In this document: positions 17,641 through 27,026 of the stretch, one piece after another
Numbering within the stretch: the stretch's first letter is position 1
How the letters are laid out: every line of letters begins with the position of its first letter
Assembly (NCBI RefSeq): GCF_030680395.1
Contig: NZ_JAUXVR010000029.1
Location: 62,001-126,000 of the forward strand
Direction of reading: 5' to 3'
DNA: 64,000 nucleotides
Origin: Methylobacter sp.
Lineage (GTDB): Bacteria; Pseudomonadota; Gammaproteobacteria; Methylococcales; Methylomonadaceae
Program-made: the position numbers and the translations under genes
The notes under the pieces: model-generated
What the model was told of the DNA's origin: nothing
What the model saw: the letters and a program-made list of their open reading frames with translations, nothing else
Databases searched by the model: none

Positions 17641-17730
17641 GCATTTTATTGTCGGCATGCTCATTCCTCAATATCAGGAGGAGAGGTTGACTGCAGGTGA
17701 GGAGAAAATAGCCTGCCGACAATAAAATGC
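17641..17730. repeat. 90-base element with 20-base inverted ends
   Basis: The left end (17641-17660, GCATTTTATTGTCGGCATGC) and right end (17711-17730) are inverted copies with one mismatch, including 17 consecutive matching bases; flanking T/A bases extend the match further. The spacer of about 50 bases has AGGAGGAGAGG-type purine runs and no ORF. It sits directly after the hemP stop. It could be a small mobile element (MITE-like) or a long terminator or attenuator hairpin of the hemP transcript. Confidence 0.6.
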
Positions 17731-17740
17731 AATAATCGAA

Positions 17741-17989
17741 TTATTTGGTCAGGATCAACTTTCCCTGACGAGTCAAGCGCAACCGGTATTCCTCACCGAC
17801 ATGTTCTATAACAATCTCGCGCGCTGTGCCAAACAGCTCCGTGCTTTGTAAACGCTGTCGCACCGGCTGTGATCCTGTCACTGTCGGCACTTCCACCATC
17901 TCGGGTGGTCGTAAAGCCGGTGTTATGTCCTGCTTTGTAGAAAGCATTATGTCTAATGGTTCGAGTGTAGAGAAAGGTTGTTTGTCCAT
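17741..17989 (-). CDS. hemP: Hemin uptake protein HemP
   Basis: This 82-residue protein carries the conserved HemP C-terminus: STELFGTAREIVIEHVGEEY followed by RLRLTRQGKLILTK. HemP/HmuP proteins accompany haem and iron uptake loci and are Fur-regulated. The ATG at 17989 lies only a few bases after the -10 box of an excellent promoter, so either the mRNA is nearly leaderless or the internal ATG at 17947 is the true start. It is the first gene of the iron region on the minus strand. Confidence 0.9.
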   Translation of the reverse strand: MDKQPFSTLEPLDIMLSTKQDITPALRPPEMVEVPTVTGSQPVRQRLQSTELFGTAREIVIEHVGEEYRLRLTRQGKLILTK

Positions 17990-17997
17990 GGGTACAA

Positions 17998-18026
17998 ATA
18001 GTAATGATTATCATTTGGCAAGTCAA
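17998..18026 (-). promoter_or_regulatory. hemP promoter with Fur box in the spacer
   Basis: On the minus strand TTGACT (18026-18021), a 17-base spacer and TACTAT (18003-17998) form a near-consensus sigma-70 promoter. The spacer contains the perfect 13-base palindrome AATGATTATCATT (18003-18015), the core of a Fur box. A weaker AT-rich Fur-like stretch (GATAATTATTCTTATT, 18035-18050) lies just upstream. Iron-bound Fur would occlude this promoter. Confidence 0.85.
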
Positions 18027-18050
18027 TACTTGTTGATAATTATTCTTATT

Positions 18051-18436
18051 TAAATCCTGCGCTTGTAACACACGCTTAATCAGTCAGTGAAATCAATCAG
18101 CATTGAGTCAAGAAAAGATGATTTATATCAATTGCATGGGCTGACTTGAATTGATGCAGATATGTGGCGGGGTAGGGCAAGCGGTTCATTTTTGCCCGGC
18201 TTTTTAATCGGCAAATGGCGGACAGAGAACAACACTGTTTGTGTGTTTTAATAACTTACAAGTTCGTGATTGCTGAAAACACCCGTACAAGCCGATTAAA
18301 ATTGGAAAAAACGAATAAATGTAGGAACATGATGGTACAAAAATTGATGTCTAAGTGTTACTTTCAAATTATTTTTAGAGCGATTACTCGGCAATCTCAG
18401 TCGATCGTCATACAGGCGTAACGGAGAGAGGGTTTA
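18051..18436. other. Divergent intergenic region before phosphoketolase
   Basis: This AT-rich gap upstream of the phosphoketolase operon must carry its promoter, but I see no site clear enough to name. The hemP promoter and Fur box occupy the left edge. No ORF has coding character before the leader ORF at 18437. Confidence 0.5.
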
Positions 18437-18487
18437 ATGTCGAGAGTTCTGTTCCCTATAAAACAAACCCGGATATATAAGTTATGA
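18437..18487 (+). CDS. 16-residue leader ORF coupled to phosphoketolase
   Basis: ATG at 18437 opens [16 protein letters not shown], and its TGA at 18485-18487 overlaps the phosphoketolase ATG (18484) as ATGA. It has a strong purine-rich ribosome site (GGAGAGAGGG, 5-6 bases before the ATG). The phosphoketolase start itself has only GGAT-like sequence before it. The arrangement suggests that ribosomes translating the leader reinitiate on the phosphoketolase gene. The peptide shows no run of a single amino acid that would suggest attenuation. The layout is directly visible; the coupling is inferred. Confidence 0.55.
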   Translation: MSRVLFPIKQTRIYKL

Positions 18488-20856
18488 CCACCGAAGCGAC
18501 AAAGCTACCTCAAGAAGAAATCAGTAAGATTGATGCCTACTGGCGCGCCTGCAACTACCTTGCGGCAGGCATGATTTATTTACGCGACAATCCGCTACTG
18601 CGCGAGCCGCTCAAGATGGAGCATGTGAAGAGTCGCTTGCTGGGGCATTGGGGTTCAAGTCCCGGTCTTTCCTTTACTTATATCCATCTCAACCGGTTGA
18701 TCAACAAGTACGATCTGAATGCCATTTTTCTGGCCGGTCCGGGACATGGTGCACCGGGCGTACTCGGTCCGGTCTACCTGGAAGGCGCTTACAGCGAAAT
18801 TTATCCGAACAAGAGCGAAGACGAACACGGCATGCGCCAGTTCTTCAAAGAGTTTTCCTTTCCGGGCGGTATCGGCAGCCACTGCACACCGGAAACACCG
18901 GGCTCGATCCATGAAGGCGGCGAACTCGGCTACAGCGTCTCGCATGCGTTCGGCGCAGCTTACGACAATCCGGATTTGATCGTTGCGGTGATGGTCGGCG
19001 ACGGCGAATCCGAAACCGCACCTCTGGCTACTTCCTGGCATTCCAACAAATTCCTGAACCCGATCCGCGACGGCGCGGTGCTGCCGATCCTGCATCTCAA
19101 CGGTTACAAGATCAACAACCCGACCATTTTGTCGCGCATCTCGCATGAGGAGCTGGAAAACCTGTTCAAGGGCTATGGCTGGACGCCTCATTTTGTGGAG
19201 GGCAGCGACCCGGACACCATGCACCAAGCCATGGCCGCTACAATGGAACAGTGTGTTCTGGAAATCCGCCGTATCCAGCAGGAAGCGCGTAGCAGCGACA
19301 AGCCTGTCCGCCCGCGTTGGCCGATGATCGTGTTGCGCTCGCCCAAAGGTTGGACCGGGCCGAAAGAGGTTGACGGCAAGAAAGTGGAAGGCTTCTGGCG
19401 CGCTCACCAAGTGCCGCTGGGCAACGTGCGCGATACCCCGGAGCATTTTAAGCAGTTGGAAGACTGGCTGCGCAGCTACAAACCGGAACAACTGTTCGAC
19501 CGGGACGGCCGCTTGTTACCCGAACTTAAAGCGCTGGCGCCGAAAGGCGCACTGCGTATGAGCGCCAACCCTCACGCCAACGGCGGCCTGTTACGCAAAG
19601 CCCTGCATATGCCGGACTGCCGCGAGTATGCAGCCGTCGTGACCAAACCGGGGACCACCAGCGCCGAAAACACGCGTCCGCTGGGCAAGTTCCTGCGCGA
19701 CATCATGCGTCTGAACATGAACAATTTCCGCGTGTTCGGCCCCGACGAAAACAGCTCGAACAAGCTGGACGACGTGTATGAAGCTAGCAAAAAAACCTGG
19801 CTGGCCGACTATCTGCCGGAAGATTCCGACGGCGGCGAATTGTCGCCGGACGGACGGGTGATGGAAATGCTGTCCGAACATACCCTGGAAGGCTGGCTGG
19901 AAGGCTATTTGCTGACCGGTCGTCACGGCTTCTTTTCCACCTACGAAGCTTTTGTACACGTGATCGATTCGATGTTCAACCAGCATGCCAAATGGTTGGC
20001 GATGTCCAAGGAAGTCCCTTGGCGCGCGCCGGTATCATCGCTTAACCTGCTGATTACCTCCACCGTATGGCGTCAGGATCACAACGGCTTTACCCATCAG
20101 GACCCGGGCTTTCTCGACGTGGTGGTCAACAAAAGCCCCGAGGTGACGCGCATCTATCTGCCGCCTGACGTGAACTGCTTGTTGTCGGTTGCCGATCATT
20201 GCTTGAAAAGCACCGATTACATCAATGTTATCGTTTGCGACAAACAAAAGCATCTGCAATTTTTGGATATGGATGCGGCGATCAAACACTGCACCAAAGG
20301 TATCGGCATCTGGGGTTGGGCAAGTAACGACCAAGGCGTCGAACCGGATCTGGTGATAGCCAGTGCCGGGGATATTCCTACCAAGGAAGCATTGGCTGCG
20401 GTGGTGTTGCTGCGCCAGAATTTCCCCGCGCTCAAGATTCGCTTTATCAACGTGGTCGACCTTTACAAGTTGACGCCTGAAACAGAACACCCGCACGGTT
20501 TATCGGACAAGGATTTCGACAGCCTGTTCACGTTGGACAAACCTATCCTTTTCAATTTTCACGGTTATCCCTGGTTGATCCATCGCCTTGCCTATCGTCG
20601 CAATAACCACAAGAACCTGCATGTGCGCGGTTACAAGGAAAAAGGCAGCATCAATACACCGCTGGAACTTGCGATCCAGAACGAGATCGACCGTTTCAGC
20701 CTGGTGATCGATGCAATCAATCGCGTTCCGGCTTTGCGCGTGGCGGGCGCTCATGTGAAAGAAAGCATGCGGGACAAACAGATTGAATGCCGCAATTACG
20801 CTTATGAGCACGGCACCGATTTGCCCGAAGTCGACAACTGGGTATGGCCGTATTGA
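18484..20856 (+). CDS. xfp: Xylulose-5-phosphate/fructose-6-phosphate phosphoketolase
   Basis: This 790-residue thiamine-diphosphate enzyme cleaves xylulose-5-P (and fructose-6-P) with phosphate to acetyl-phosphate and a triose or tetrose phosphate. Family motifs are visible: [20 protein letters not shown] near residue 51, [20 protein letters not shown] near 84, the ThDP-binding [20 protein letters not shown] near 175, and the C-terminal [17 protein letters not shown] segment. The length is normal for the family. With acetate kinase immediately downstream it forms a bypass that gives acetate and ATP from sugar phosphates, as reported for methanotrophs and heterofermenters. Confidence 0.97.
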   Translation: MTTEATKLPQEEISKIDAYWRACNYLAAGMIYLRDNPLLREPLKMEHVKSRLLGHWGSSPGLSFTYIHLNRLINKYDLNAIFLAGPGHGAPGVLGPVYLEGAYSEIYPNKSEDEHGMRQFFKEFSFPGGIGSHCTPETPGSIHEGGELGYSVSHAFGAAYDNPDLIVAVMVGDGESETAPLATSWHSNKFLNPIRDGAVLPILHLNGYKINNPTILSRISHEELENLFKGYGWTPHFVEGSDPDTMHQAMAATMEQCVLEIRRIQQEARSSDKPVRPRWPMIVLRSPKGWTGPKEVDGKKVEGFWRAHQVPLGNVRDTPEHFKQLEDWLRSYKPEQLFDRDGRLLPELKALAPKGALRMSANPHANGGLLRKALHMPDCREYAAVVTKPGTTSAENTRPLGKFLRDIMRLNMNNFRVFGPDENSSNKLDDVYEASKKTWLADYLPEDSDGGELSPDGRVMEMLSEHTLEGWLEGYLLTGRHGFFSTYEAFVHVIDSMFNQHAKWLAMSKEVPWRAPVSSLNLLITSTVWRQDHNGFTHQDPGFLDVVVNKSPEVTRIYLPPDVNCLLSVADHCLKSTDYINVIVCDKQKHLQFLDMDAAIKHCTKGIGIWGWASNDQGVEPDLVIASAGDIPTKEALAAVVLLRQNFPALKIRFINVVDLYKLTPETEHPHGLSDKDFDSLFTLDKPILFNFHGYPWLIHRLAYRRNNHKNLHVRGYKEKGSINTPLELAIQNEIDRFSLVIDAINRVPALRVAGAHVKESMRDKQIECRNYAYEHGTDLPEVDNWVWPY

Positions 20857-21046
20857 TGAACCTGGAAAAGATAATTTATCCACAAAAATCACAAAAAACA
20901 CGAAAAATGAAATACCAGGCTGTCGACTGCATGGGGGCAGGTGGTAGAGCACTGCATGGAACAATTGCCGAAGATAGTTGCCCAAAGGATGAATGGCTGA
21001 ACCGGTTTTATTTCGTGTTTTTCGTGGGCGAATCTCCGTTTTTACG
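20857..21046. other. xfp-ackA intergenic region
   Basis: These 190 bases lack a convincing gene. They contain imperfect inverted sequences made of CACAAAAAACACGAAA (about 20888-20905) and TTTCGTGTTTTTCGTGGG (about 21010-21027), a REP-like arrangement that would form a large stem-loop. A hairpin here could lower ackA expression relative to xfp. Confidence 0.4.
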
Positions 21047-22105
21047 ATGAACCGTTCAGTCCTAACCATCAACAGCGGTTCGTCTTCCCTCAAGGCGAGC
21101 CTGTTTTCCGCTAAGGGTACGCGATGCAACTTCCGCTATGAGCATGTACATGATCAACGGGAAGCGTTCGACCAACTGCTGCATGATTTGGCGGGTGAAA
21201 TGCCGGAGCTGGTGGGGCATCGTTTTGTTCATGGCGGCGAGAATAGCGATCCGGCAATGAAGGTCGATGCCGCCGAACGTTCCAGGCTGGAACAGTTGAT
21301 TCATCTTGCCCCACTGCATTTGCCGGGCAACCTGCTTGGACTGGATTTATGCCTGCAACATTTCAATACGCCGCAAATCGTCTGCTTCGATACCGCTTTT
21401 CATGCTGCCATGCCCGAGTTGGCCAAGCGCCTGCCGATTCCAAACGAGCTTGGCTTACACCGTTTTGGTTTTCACGGACTCAATTATGCTTACATCGCTG
21501 AAATTCTTGAGGGGATTTTGGGCGATGTAGCTTATAAAAAAATTATCGTCGCACACTTGGGTAGCGGTGCCAGTCTGTGCCTGATGGAAAACCTGAAATC
21601 CGTGGACACCACGATGGGTTATACCCCGGCGGGCGGCATCCCGATGGGAACCCGAAGCGGCGACCTTGATCCCGGCGTGATGCTGGAACTGGCGAAGCGG
21701 TATGATCCCGAACAATTGAGCGATGTGGTGTTTCACAAGATGGGGTTGATGGCTTTGTCCGCGGGTGAAAGTTCGGAAATGAATGAGCTGCTTTCGAGTA
21801 ACAGTGAAAATGCCCAATTTGCCGTCGACTATTTTTGCCGTCAGGTGAGGGCGGCGATCGGCGGTTTTGCGGCAAAAGCGGGCGGTATCGATGCGCTGGT
21901 TTTTACCGGCGGCATTGGTGAACATTCGGCAGAAGTCCGTGAAAAAATCTGCGATCCCTTGGCTTTTCTGGGGATTACTTTAGATAACACTGCCAACCAT
22001 TCCGGGATGAATGAAATCGGCCTCGCCGGTCACAAGCCGGTGCTGATTGTTCCGGCCGATGAGGAAGTGATGATTCGCAATCTTTGCTTAAGTGTTTGTC
22101 CGTAG
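21047..22105 (+). CDS. ackA: Acetate kinase
   Basis: This 352-residue ASKHA-fold enzyme converts acetyl-phosphate and ADP to acetate and ATP. Motifs include LTINSGSSSLKASLFS at the N-terminus, CFDTAFHAAMP, HRFGFHGLNY, VAHLGSGASLCLME, MGYTPAGGIPMGTRSGDLDP and VFTGGIGEHSAEVRE. It is about 45 residues shorter than the usual 400, mostly through short loops. I use the ATG at 21047, which places NSGSSSLK at residue 10 as in relatives; an earlier in-frame ATG at 20993 lies in repeat-like sequence. It works with phosphoketolase. Confidence 0.95.
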   Translation: MNRSVLTINSGSSSLKASLFSAKGTRCNFRYEHVHDQREAFDQLLHDLAGEMPELVGHRFVHGGENSDPAMKVDAAERSRLEQLIHLAPLHLPGNLLGLDLCLQHFNTPQIVCFDTAFHAAMPELAKRLPIPNELGLHRFGFHGLNYAYIAEILEGILGDVAYKKIIVAHLGSGASLCLMENLKSVDTTMGYTPAGGIPMGTRSGDLDPGVMLELAKRYDPEQLSDVVFHKMGLMALSAGESSEMNELLSSNSENAQFAVDYFCRQVRAAIGGFAAKAGGIDALVFTGGIGEHSAEVREKICDPLAFLGITLDNTANHSGMNEIGLAGHKPVLIVPADEEVMIRNLCLSVCP

Positions 22106-22205
22106 ATAGTCAAACGTCCAGGACGGAATAGACATTCCGACAGGGATTCTATAAAACCAGCCAGCCCTCTCTTGGTTCAGAATTGATACCCCGGTTTTAT
22201 CGCTA

Positions 22206-22502
22206 TTAGCTACCAAACCGCTCCAGCCAAACACCCGGCTCACGATGTTGATGGAAGAATGAAATCACCAGCAACTCATTTGGGCTTGGCAGATAAATGA
22301 GTGTGTAAGGAAATTTACGAAATAGCACCCGATAAAAACATTCTTCAATGCGCAAATGCCCATAAGGATTACGAAGTGCAGATGCAACAGCCGCGTCAGC
22401 AGCACGGGCGAACTCAAATCCAAGCCCCAGTGCTTTTGACTCATACCAAGCCTGAGCCTCCAGAAGCTCTTGCGCTGCCTCTGGACGGAGCACCACCTGC
22501 AT
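22206..22502 (-). CDS. RelE/ParE-family toxin
   Basis: This 98-residue protein has the ParE/RelE plan: an N-terminal PEAAQELLEAQAWYESKALG helix pair, FARAADAAVASALRNPYGH, and the strand-rich YRVLFRKFPYTLIYLPS core with an ISFFHQHREPGVWLER end. Such toxins inhibit gyrase or cleave mRNA. Its ATG overlaps the antitoxin stop (TAATG), so it is translated with the upstream antitoxin. Confidence 0.88.
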   Translation of the reverse strand: MQVVLRPEAAQELLEAQAWYESKALGLGFEFARAADAAVASALRNPYGHLRIEECFYRVLFRKFPYTLIYLPSPNELLVISFFHQHREPGVWLERFGS

Positions 22503-22735
22503 TAGGTTCGATCGGAAAACAACTTAGCCCGAACCTGTTCCCACGGAACTGCTGAGGAAGGATCGGCTTGGTGCTCAGCAACACGACGATGCAACTCAGC
22601 CTTTTGAGTTTGAGACAAGCCAAGGGCATCATCAGGCGCTTCCGCAGCAATACTGTCCCATATGTCCTCGACGAGCTGGATGCGTTCAGAAACGGACAGT
22701 TTCATGTATTCAGTGGTGACGGTAGAAGGATTCAT
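22502..22735 (-). CDS. Addiction-module antitoxin (CHP02574 type)
   Basis: This 77-residue protein belongs to the putative addiction module component family. Its conserved LSVSERIQLVEDIWDSIAAE is followed by LSQTQKAELHRRVAEHQADP and VPWEQVRAKLF. It precedes and overlaps its ParE-type toxin by one base. Proteins of the same family occur at 22947-23153 and 61817-62044 in this window, neither with an evident toxin of this type next to it. Confidence 0.88.
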   Translation of the reverse strand: MNPSTVTTEYMKLSVSERIQLVEDIWDSIAAEAPDDALGLSQTQKAELHRRVAEHQADPSSAVPWEQVRAKLFSDRT

Positions 22736-22946
22736 GGAAGTATTATCAGGGCTAAAAATTTAACGAAAGTGATTAGGTCTAAAAAAACCGCTTTAGTCAT
22801 AGTATATGCTGCCTTTTTCATACGAGACAAGCTGCATAGGCTGTGCATCATGCGTCTTTCCGATGTCGCTGAGACTCTAAAATCCACAAATGGTGCGCGG
22901 TGCGCACCCTACGGGGCTGACCGGAGAACCTGAACTTTCATTCAAA

Positions 22947-23153
22947 TTACGAACGTAATGCTTTCTTGGCTTGCTGCCAATCCAGCACGTCATTGTCTCC
23001 GGAGAGAAATTTTTTTTCAGTCTCTATGAGTTCGGTTTCATGCCAAGACGGGCTGGAGAGATTATCTTCGTCACTGACCAAATCCCCCCAAAGCGCCTCG
23101 ATAATCTTTAGCTTTTCTACGGCGGATAACTTGTGAAGTTCTTCGATGCTCAT
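22947..23153 (-). CDS. Orphan addiction-module antitoxin
   Basis: This 68-residue protein is a second member of the CHP02574-type family: SIEELHKLSAVEKLKIIEAL, WGDLVSDEDNLSSPSWHETE, and the C-terminal DWQQAKKALRS. A toxin gene would be expected downstream on the minus strand, but that space (22736-22946) contains no ORF of the right kind. It is either an orphan antitoxin or half of a broken pair. Confidence 0.75.
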   Translation of the reverse strand: MSIEELHKLSAVEKLKIIEALWGDLVSDEDNLSSPSWHETELIETEKKFLSGDNDVLDWQQAKKALRS

Positions 23154-23407
23154 ATAGGAAGTACCTGTGATTGATATTGCGTCTTTACCACGAACAGCTT
23201 AACCTTAAAGGAAAAGCACTGGTCTTGCAATCACACCTTCCGTCGACTCGGCAACAATGCGGCGGAAAGGACCGGCTCGTTAGCTTTGTAGGTCAACAGT
23301 TTTTTCGTTGCCTGACTTTAGCTCATTTGATTATATGGCATCAATAACATGCCCTTAGCTTAATCGCAGTCGCAGCGCGTGAGAACGAGAAAGCTATGTA
23401 GGCCGGG

Positions 23408-24499
23408 TTACGACGCTACGCTAACCCGATCTGCGATCAGTTCTTCAAATTCATTCAACGGCATCGGCTTGCCAAACAAGTAGCCTTGATAGGAGGAGCA
23501 ACCCAGCTGTTTTAGGCAGGCAAATTGCTGTTCGGATTCCACGCCTCCGGCAATCACGTCGATCCCCAGTTTATGGGTCATGTCTATGATGGTTTTTACG
23601 ATCATTGCATCGCAACTGTCTATGGCGATGTCGCGCATCAGAAATTGATCGATCTTTAACTGATCGATGGGTAATTTTTTAAGATGACTTAATGAAGAAT
23701 AACCCGTACCGAAATTATCCATTGAAAACCGGACGCCAAGCCGTTTCAGCGCCTTCATTTTTTCGATGGTGTTGGAAATGCCGTGCAACATCAGACTTTC
23801 GGTCAGTTCCAGTTTTAGCCGTGCCGCGTTGATGCCGGTTTTTTCCAGTATCCGGCGCAGTTGGTCAACGAATTTTGGATGGCTGAATTGACGCGGGCTG
23901 ATGTTGACGGAAAGCAGTAAATCCTGTTTAAGCGGGTCGCTCTGCCACAGTTTGAGTTGTTCGCAGGCGGTTTGCAGCACCCAGGTATCGATGAGCAGGA
24001 TCAGGTCTGATTGTTCCGCTATGGGGATGAACTGATCCGGGGCAATCAGCCCGTATTGCGGATGTTCCCAGCGCAACAGGGCTTCTACACCGAACATTTG
24101 ACGATCGCTGTCTACCTGAGTTTGGTAGTAAAGCATAAACTGGCGTTTTTCTAACGCAAGGCGTAGCTCGGATTTCAACGACATCCGATTATGCTCAGGA
24201 TCGGTTCGTCTCTTTTTGTGCGCTAAGGAAGGCGTTATATCTGTCTTGCCGTACCAATCAAGGTCAAGCTGTTTGAAAAGACTTTGGGTCAGCTGATGAG
24301 TGATTAGTTTGCGTCCTTCTCTATTCTTGAACAGGACAGCATCGGGGATCGTATTGATCAGTTGGGTCAGTTGTGTATTGAATATATGTTGTTTGCCCTC
24401 GTTCTTATGCAATGCTCCCATTGCGTTGATTTGTTTTTTTATTAAGGCGTATTGATCCTGCCTTGCGCTTAATATTTTTTTATTCAGTTTTTTTGTCAT
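23408..24499 (-). CDS. Degenerate EAL-domain protein
   Basis: This protein of about 363 residues has an N-terminal coiled or PAS-like stub (IPDAVLFKNREGRKLITHQL, then LDWYGKTD) and an EAL domain (VEALLRWEHP, LLSVNISPRQF, LKLELTESLML). Two catalytic positions are changed. The paired metal-binding aspartates of the DDFGTGYS motif read MDNFGTGYS, and the AEGVE motif reads AGGVE, losing the catalytic glutamate. The EAL-, NIS- and ELTE-type positions remain. It may therefore bind c-di-GMP or a protein partner rather than hydrolyse it. ATG 24499 follows GAGAAAG; a TTG at 24565 is in frame but less likely. Confidence 0.85.
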   Translation of the reverse strand: MTKKLNKKILSARQDQYALIKKQINAMGALHKNEGKQHIFNTQLTQLINTIPDAVLFKNREGRKLITHQLTQSLFKQLDLDWYGKTDITPSLAHKKRRTDPEHNRMSLKSELRLALEKRQFMLYYQTQVDSDRQMFGVEALLRWEHPQYGLIAPDQFIPIAEQSDLILLIDTWVLQTACEQLKLWQSDPLKQDLLLSVNISPRQFSHPKFVDQLRRILEKTGINAARLKLELTESLMLHGISNTIEKMKALKRLGVRFSMDNFGTGYSSLSHLKKLPIDQLKIDQFLMRDIAIDSCDAMIVKTIIDMTHKLGIDVIAGGVESEQQFACLKQLGCSSYQGYLFGKPMPLNEFEELIADRVSVAS

Positions 24500-24820
24500 A
24501 ACTTTCTCGCGAGGGCTGGGGTTGTCATCGGTAGTCGGTGCAGCAAAGAAGATTTCATTATTCAATCGCCATTGGCAACAGCGTGCAGTTGAGGCTTCGA
24601 TTTGGATGTCGCTACGTTTTCAATATTGCGGAGGGCATTACTACCGTTAGTTCTTATGGTTTACCAACACGGTGTCGCGCGCTGTATTGGATAAATTAAT
24701 TAAACTGATGATGGCAAGAAAACCAAACAGAATGCGGGATTTGAAATTGATATATTTAAACATTTTGAACCTTTTCAGAGCGCGTTTAATGTTTTACCTG
24801 CACGGAGTGACGCATCAGGA
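24500..24820. other. Gap between the two EAL genes
   Basis: These 321 bases hold no recognisable gene on either strand. The plus-strand open frame here (24672-24869) has no family resemblance and runs into the end of the downstream EAL-GGDEF gene on the other strand. I see no terminator with a clear T-run. Confidence 0.5.
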
Positions 24821-26632
24821 TTACTTAACGGCATGCAATTTGGTTGTTGAGCTATGTGTAAGGGATTGAAAGTTTTCTGAATTCTTTACGGTCATTCGTT
24901 TGTTAATAAATAAACTATTGCCTGCGATTTTTTTGGCCATTTTTTTTGCCTCGGACGCTAAATCGGCTATATCGACATGGGACTGACACTGACCGGTTGC
25001 TACAGGGTCTACCAGTCCGATGGACAGACTGATCAGGGGGAAAAAGCATTTTTCTCCCGCCCTGTTTTCAGTATGAATGCCGCCGGATTTTATATCGCTG
25101 TTACGGTAATAGGATGGGACAGTATTTTTAAAGGCTTCCAGTATGTTTTCGCAGCGGATTAACCAGTCATCGCAGGTAAAAATCACAATAAAATCATCAC
25201 CGCCTATATGTCCGACCCGACCGCTCTCCGCCGGAATGTAGTTAATTAGCACATTGGCAACGGCTTTGATGATGTCATCGCCCGCATCGTAGCTGTAAAT
25301 ATCATTAAAGGGTTTGAAGTTATCAAGATCAAAATAGCCGAAACCGAAAGGTATTTTGTTGGCCAGTAATTGATTGATCTGAATATTGATGGGAACGCTA
25401 CCCGGCAATAAGGTAAGGGGATTGGCGTGCCTGGCATTATCAATTTGCTGGCGGGTAAATTCGGCGAGTAAATCCAGCAGCGTGCCTATGCCCATATAGG
25501 CCCCGTTATCGGTAATGATAAAGGCCGAGTCGTTAGTCATTAATGATGTCAGTTGTTTACTGACTAAATCGATGGGCATGTTTTTATCAATACATAACGG
25601 TGTATTTTCAATAAACATTTTTATGGGATTCTTTCCATGTAAGTCAATACCATATCGATTGGAGAACAGTTTGGTGAGGAATTTGTCACGAAAAATAATG
25701 CCCGAAGCCGTATTGTCATCGACCAATGGCAGTATGGTTAGTTCACTGTTGTGATGAAACAGATTCATCACGTCACTGATAGTGGTTTTTGATGAAATAG
25801 GCGTGATGTCTCTGATGATATGAACTGCCGTTACGGCGTTATTAAATGGAACCGTTTTGTAATCCTTGGTCTGGACGGTAGCAAACAGTAAAGTGTCTAT
25901 TTTCTCTGCGGGAATAGCCGTTGGCTTGGCAAAATAATAGCCTTGGGCATGGGTTATGCCAAGTTTTTCTATGGCCTTAAATTCTTCTTCTGATTCGATA
26001 CCTTCGGCAATGACGTTGCAATTGAGAGAGACCGCCATGCTTTGAATTGAACGAACAAAATTAAGTTTGATCTGATCGTCATCAAGGCCGTGGATAAAGT
26101 GTTTATCTATTTTGACATATTCAGGCAGTAATTCAGCCCAGAGTCTTAGCCCTGAATAACCGGCGCCCAAGTCGTCCAAGGCAATCTCAAAACCCATGCC
26201 CCGGTAGTGTTTGGCCGAGGCGCGCATGATTTCGTAGTTATCGGACGGCTTGTGTTCGGTTAATTCAATAATGACAGAATGCGGATTGACGCCGTAGTGG
26301 TCGAGTAACCTGAGTGTTTCGCCTTTTTTAAATTCCGGTTGCAGTAGCACCAAAGGACTGGCGTTAATAAACAGTTTTTCTTTAATGCCCAGGTCGGCGT
26401 AGCGCTGTATGGTTATTTCCCGGCAGAGGAACTCCAGTCTTGTGCTTAAATTAAAGCGTTCGGCAGTGGTGAATAAGTTAAACGGGCTGTGTAGCGGGCT
26501 ATCGGATGGGCCGCGAATTAGTGCTTCGTAACCCATGATTCTCTTTTGAGTCAAGGAAACAATAGGTTGGAAATACGGGGTTAATAGTTTGCCGTCAAGG
26601 ATACTGATTATTTCTTTGCGTAGATCCGGCAT
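24821..26632 (-). CDS. EAL-CBS-GGDEF signalling protein
   Basis: This 603-residue cytoplasmic protein combines an N-terminal EAL domain (about 1-250), a CBS-pair region (about 270-400) and a C-terminal GGDEF domain (about 410-580). The EAL domain keeps all the usual residues: YEALIRG, FINASP, ELTEH, LDDLGAGYS, VKIDK, AEGIE and QGYYF. The GGDEF motif reads GGDDF (HIGGDDFIVI), a common active variant. No RxxD inhibitory site precedes it. The protein could both make and degrade c-di-GMP, with the CBS pair sensing an adenine nucleotide. It has no membrane segment. Confidence 0.93.
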   Translation of the reverse strand: MPDLRKEIISILDGKLLTPYFQPIVSLTQKRIMGYEALIRGPSDSPLHSPFNLFTTAERFNLSTRLEFLCREITIQRYADLGIKEKLFINASPLVLLQPEFKKGETLRLLDHYGVNPHSVIIELTEHKPSDNYEIMRASAKHYRGMGFEIALDDLGAGYSGLRLWAELLPEYVKIDKHFIHGLDDDQIKLNFVRSIQSMAVSLNCNVIAEGIESEEEFKAIEKLGITHAQGYYFAKPTAIPAEKIDTLLFATVQTKDYKTVPFNNAVTAVHIIRDITPISSKTTISDVMNLFHHNSELTILPLVDDNTASGIIFRDKFLTKLFSNRYGIDLHGKNPIKMFIENTPLCIDKNMPIDLVSKQLTSLMTNDSAFIITDNGAYMGIGTLLDLLAEFTRQQIDNARHANPLTLLPGSVPINIQINQLLANKIPFGFGYFDLDNFKPFNDIYSYDAGDDIIKAVANVLINYIPAESGRVGHIGGDDFIVIFTCDDWLIRCENILEAFKNTVPSYYRNSDIKSGGIHTENRAGEKCFFPLISLSIGLVDPVATGQCQSHVDIADLASEAKKMAKKIAGNSLFINKRMTVKNSENFQSLTHSSTTKLHAVK

Positions 26633-27026
26633 CTGATAGAGCCCCTATGCAAGTTGAGGTTAGCAGCAGGATAGAGGGCTTTTATGACGGGGATATTTCT
26701 TCATGATGACATGAATATTTCAGTACATGATTCGAGACAGAGAAGTGTTGTGTATTTTATTGATAAGTATATAAAAAATATACTTTAGTCGGTGGCTTGG
26801 GATTAATAATACACCCCGGCTGAACCTACCGCAGGAGTCAGTCGGCTTGGTGTTTTTAAACGATATTTAGCAGTATGCCGGACACGGTAAAGTCGCCGAG
26901 CAGCGGATAATGGGTGCCTTTAAAAATCGATCATCGGATCTCTCAATTCTTAGAAGCACCAGGTTATCATCTGGTTTGACCGATTTTGCGCCGGAGACAA
27001 TTCGATAAGCGGTCTTATGTCTCAGA
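26633..27026. other. Non-coding gap before the chemoreceptor
   Basis: This is an AT-rich gap of 394 bases between two minus-strand genes, the upstream region of the EAL-CBS-GGDEF gene and the downstream region of the chemoreceptor. No ORF, repeat or clear terminator was recognised. Confidence 0.45.

Noticed and set aside
24672-24869. Plus-strand 65-codon frame between the EAL genes
   Set aside because: No ribosome site, no family resemblance and overlap with the end of the EAL-CBS-GGDEF gene.
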